Assembly (NCBI RefSeq): GCF_000723165.1
Contig: NZ_HG322949.1
Location: 2,392,917 to 2,456,916 of the forward strand
Length of the DNA: 64,000 bases
Origin: Janthinobacterium agaricidamnosum NBRC 102515 = DSM 9628
GTDB lineage: Bacteria; Pseudomonadota; Gammaproteobacteria; Burkholderiales; Burkholderiaceae_D
Direction of reading: 5' to 3'
Positions 63,627-64,000 of the stretch are shown here, piece after piece; position 1 is the first letter of the stretch; every line of letters starts with the position of its first letter. Below the pieces are notes generated by a model, which searched no databases, was not told where the DNA came from, and worked only from the letters and a program-made list of their open reading frames with translations. A program made the position numbers and the translations under genes.

Positions 63627-64000
63627 ATGAATCCGTTCGATACGCATGAAATACTGAATCAGCCCGCACCATTTTCCGGCGTCAATCTGTTTGCTTGCGA
63701 TCCCGCCTTGCAAGACGCGCTGATCCGTGAAGGCGGCGCCGCGGCGGCCGGTACGTTGAGTGCGCTGGGCGAGCAGTTTGGCCGCGCGGACCATCAGGAA
63801 CTGGCGCGGCTGGCCAATCTGCATGGCCCCACGCTGGTCAATTTCGACCGCCATGGCCGGCGCATCGACGAGATCGAATTCCATCCGGCCTGGCATCAAC
63901 TGATGGCCGTGATGGTCGGCGCCGGCGCGCATAGTTCGGCATGGGAGCAGCCGGGGCCGGGAGCGCAAGTGGCGCGGGCGGCATTATATATCCTGGCCGG
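63627..64000 (+). CDS. AidB-like acyl-CoA dehydrogenase, partial (5' part)
   Basis: The first 124 residues of a gene cut by the window end. It begins MNPFDTHEILNQPAPFSGVN and includes LFACDPALQDALIREG and FDRHGRRIDEIEFHPAWHQL, which match the N-terminal domain of AidB/adaptive-response acyl-CoA dehydrogenases rather than ordinary fatty-acid enzymes. The ATG follows AGAGG. The product is a flavoprotein that in E. coli binds DNA and is induced by alkylation damage. The rest is outside the window. Confidence 0.85.
   Translation, partial: MNPFDTHEILNQPAPFSGVNLFACDPALQDALIREGGAAAAGTLSALGEQFGRADHQELARLANLHGPTLVNFDRHGRRIDEIEFHPAWHQLMAVMVGAGAHSSAWEQPGPGAQVARAALYILA

Overview
The window is about 64 kb of GC-rich chromosome. 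The gene set (chorismate synthase, thymidylate synthase, dihydrofolate reductase, dCTP deaminase, many c-di-GMP proteins) and the codon bias suggest a betaproteobacterium of the Oxalobacteraceae (Janthinobacterium, Duganella or Massilia type). That placement is inference from protein style; no rRNA or other marker is present. I saw no tRNA, rRNA or CRISPR array.

Layout. 1-890: end of an IS3-family insertion sequence whose orfB carries an in-frame stop. 1349-5502: divergent LysR regulator and TSUP permease, HAD phosphatase, alpha/beta hydrolase, dcd. 5537-8410: a CpxA/CpxR-type two-component pair divergent from a CpxP/Spy-like periplasmic protein, with two CpxR-box-like repeats between them. 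8946-17678: the most unusual region, described below. 17885-20798: Orn/Lys/Arg decarboxylase and folA. 21188-24210: solitary terD and a CusRS-like two-component system. 24469-26346: broken crotonase region and thyA. 26626-33440: GGDEF-EAL protein, FadL-type porin, threonine-aldolase-like enzyme and two tandem LeuE-like exporters. 33862-37168: ECF sigma factor, anti-sigma factor, S8 protease and TorF-like porin, followed by a TIGR03118-type lipoprotein. 38712-40627: DUF418 membrane protein and its decayed copy. 40636-49116: an ABC exporter, then a minus-strand run of wrbA, DUF2069, FAD oxidase, DUF4124, FtsX-type permease and AttH/CrtC-like lipocalin. 49181-56350: YihY membrane protein, hydrolase, metY, 2OG oxygenase, VOC protein, CBS protein and acetamidase/formamidase. 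56395-63275: response-regulator EAL protein, aroC, HDOD protein and PAS-GGDEF-EAL protein. 63627-end: start of an AidB-like acyl-CoA dehydrogenase.

The candidate new system is the compact plus-strand operon at 9012-16314. It holds three diverged paralogs (A, B, C) that share a helical motif (B and C: ELAxELLxVSxEAELEQFLG; A: a diverged form), a Gly/Ala-rich middle, and a C-terminal GRWxRxGxxI tag. Between them lie a HEVGH metallopeptidase-like protein, a 710-residue protein of unknown function, a small alpha-oxoamine-synthase-like PLP enzyme, and a GIY-YIG nuclease-like protein whose acidic N-terminus shares the EWNPE motif with paralog B. A perfect sigma-54 promoter (TGGCACG-N4-TTGCA, 8946-8961) precedes the first gene. 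A sigma-54 activator with an intact GAFTGA loop is encoded convergently just beyond the last gene. The simplest reading is a switchable, sigma-54-controlled export or effector module. Its function is unknown to me.
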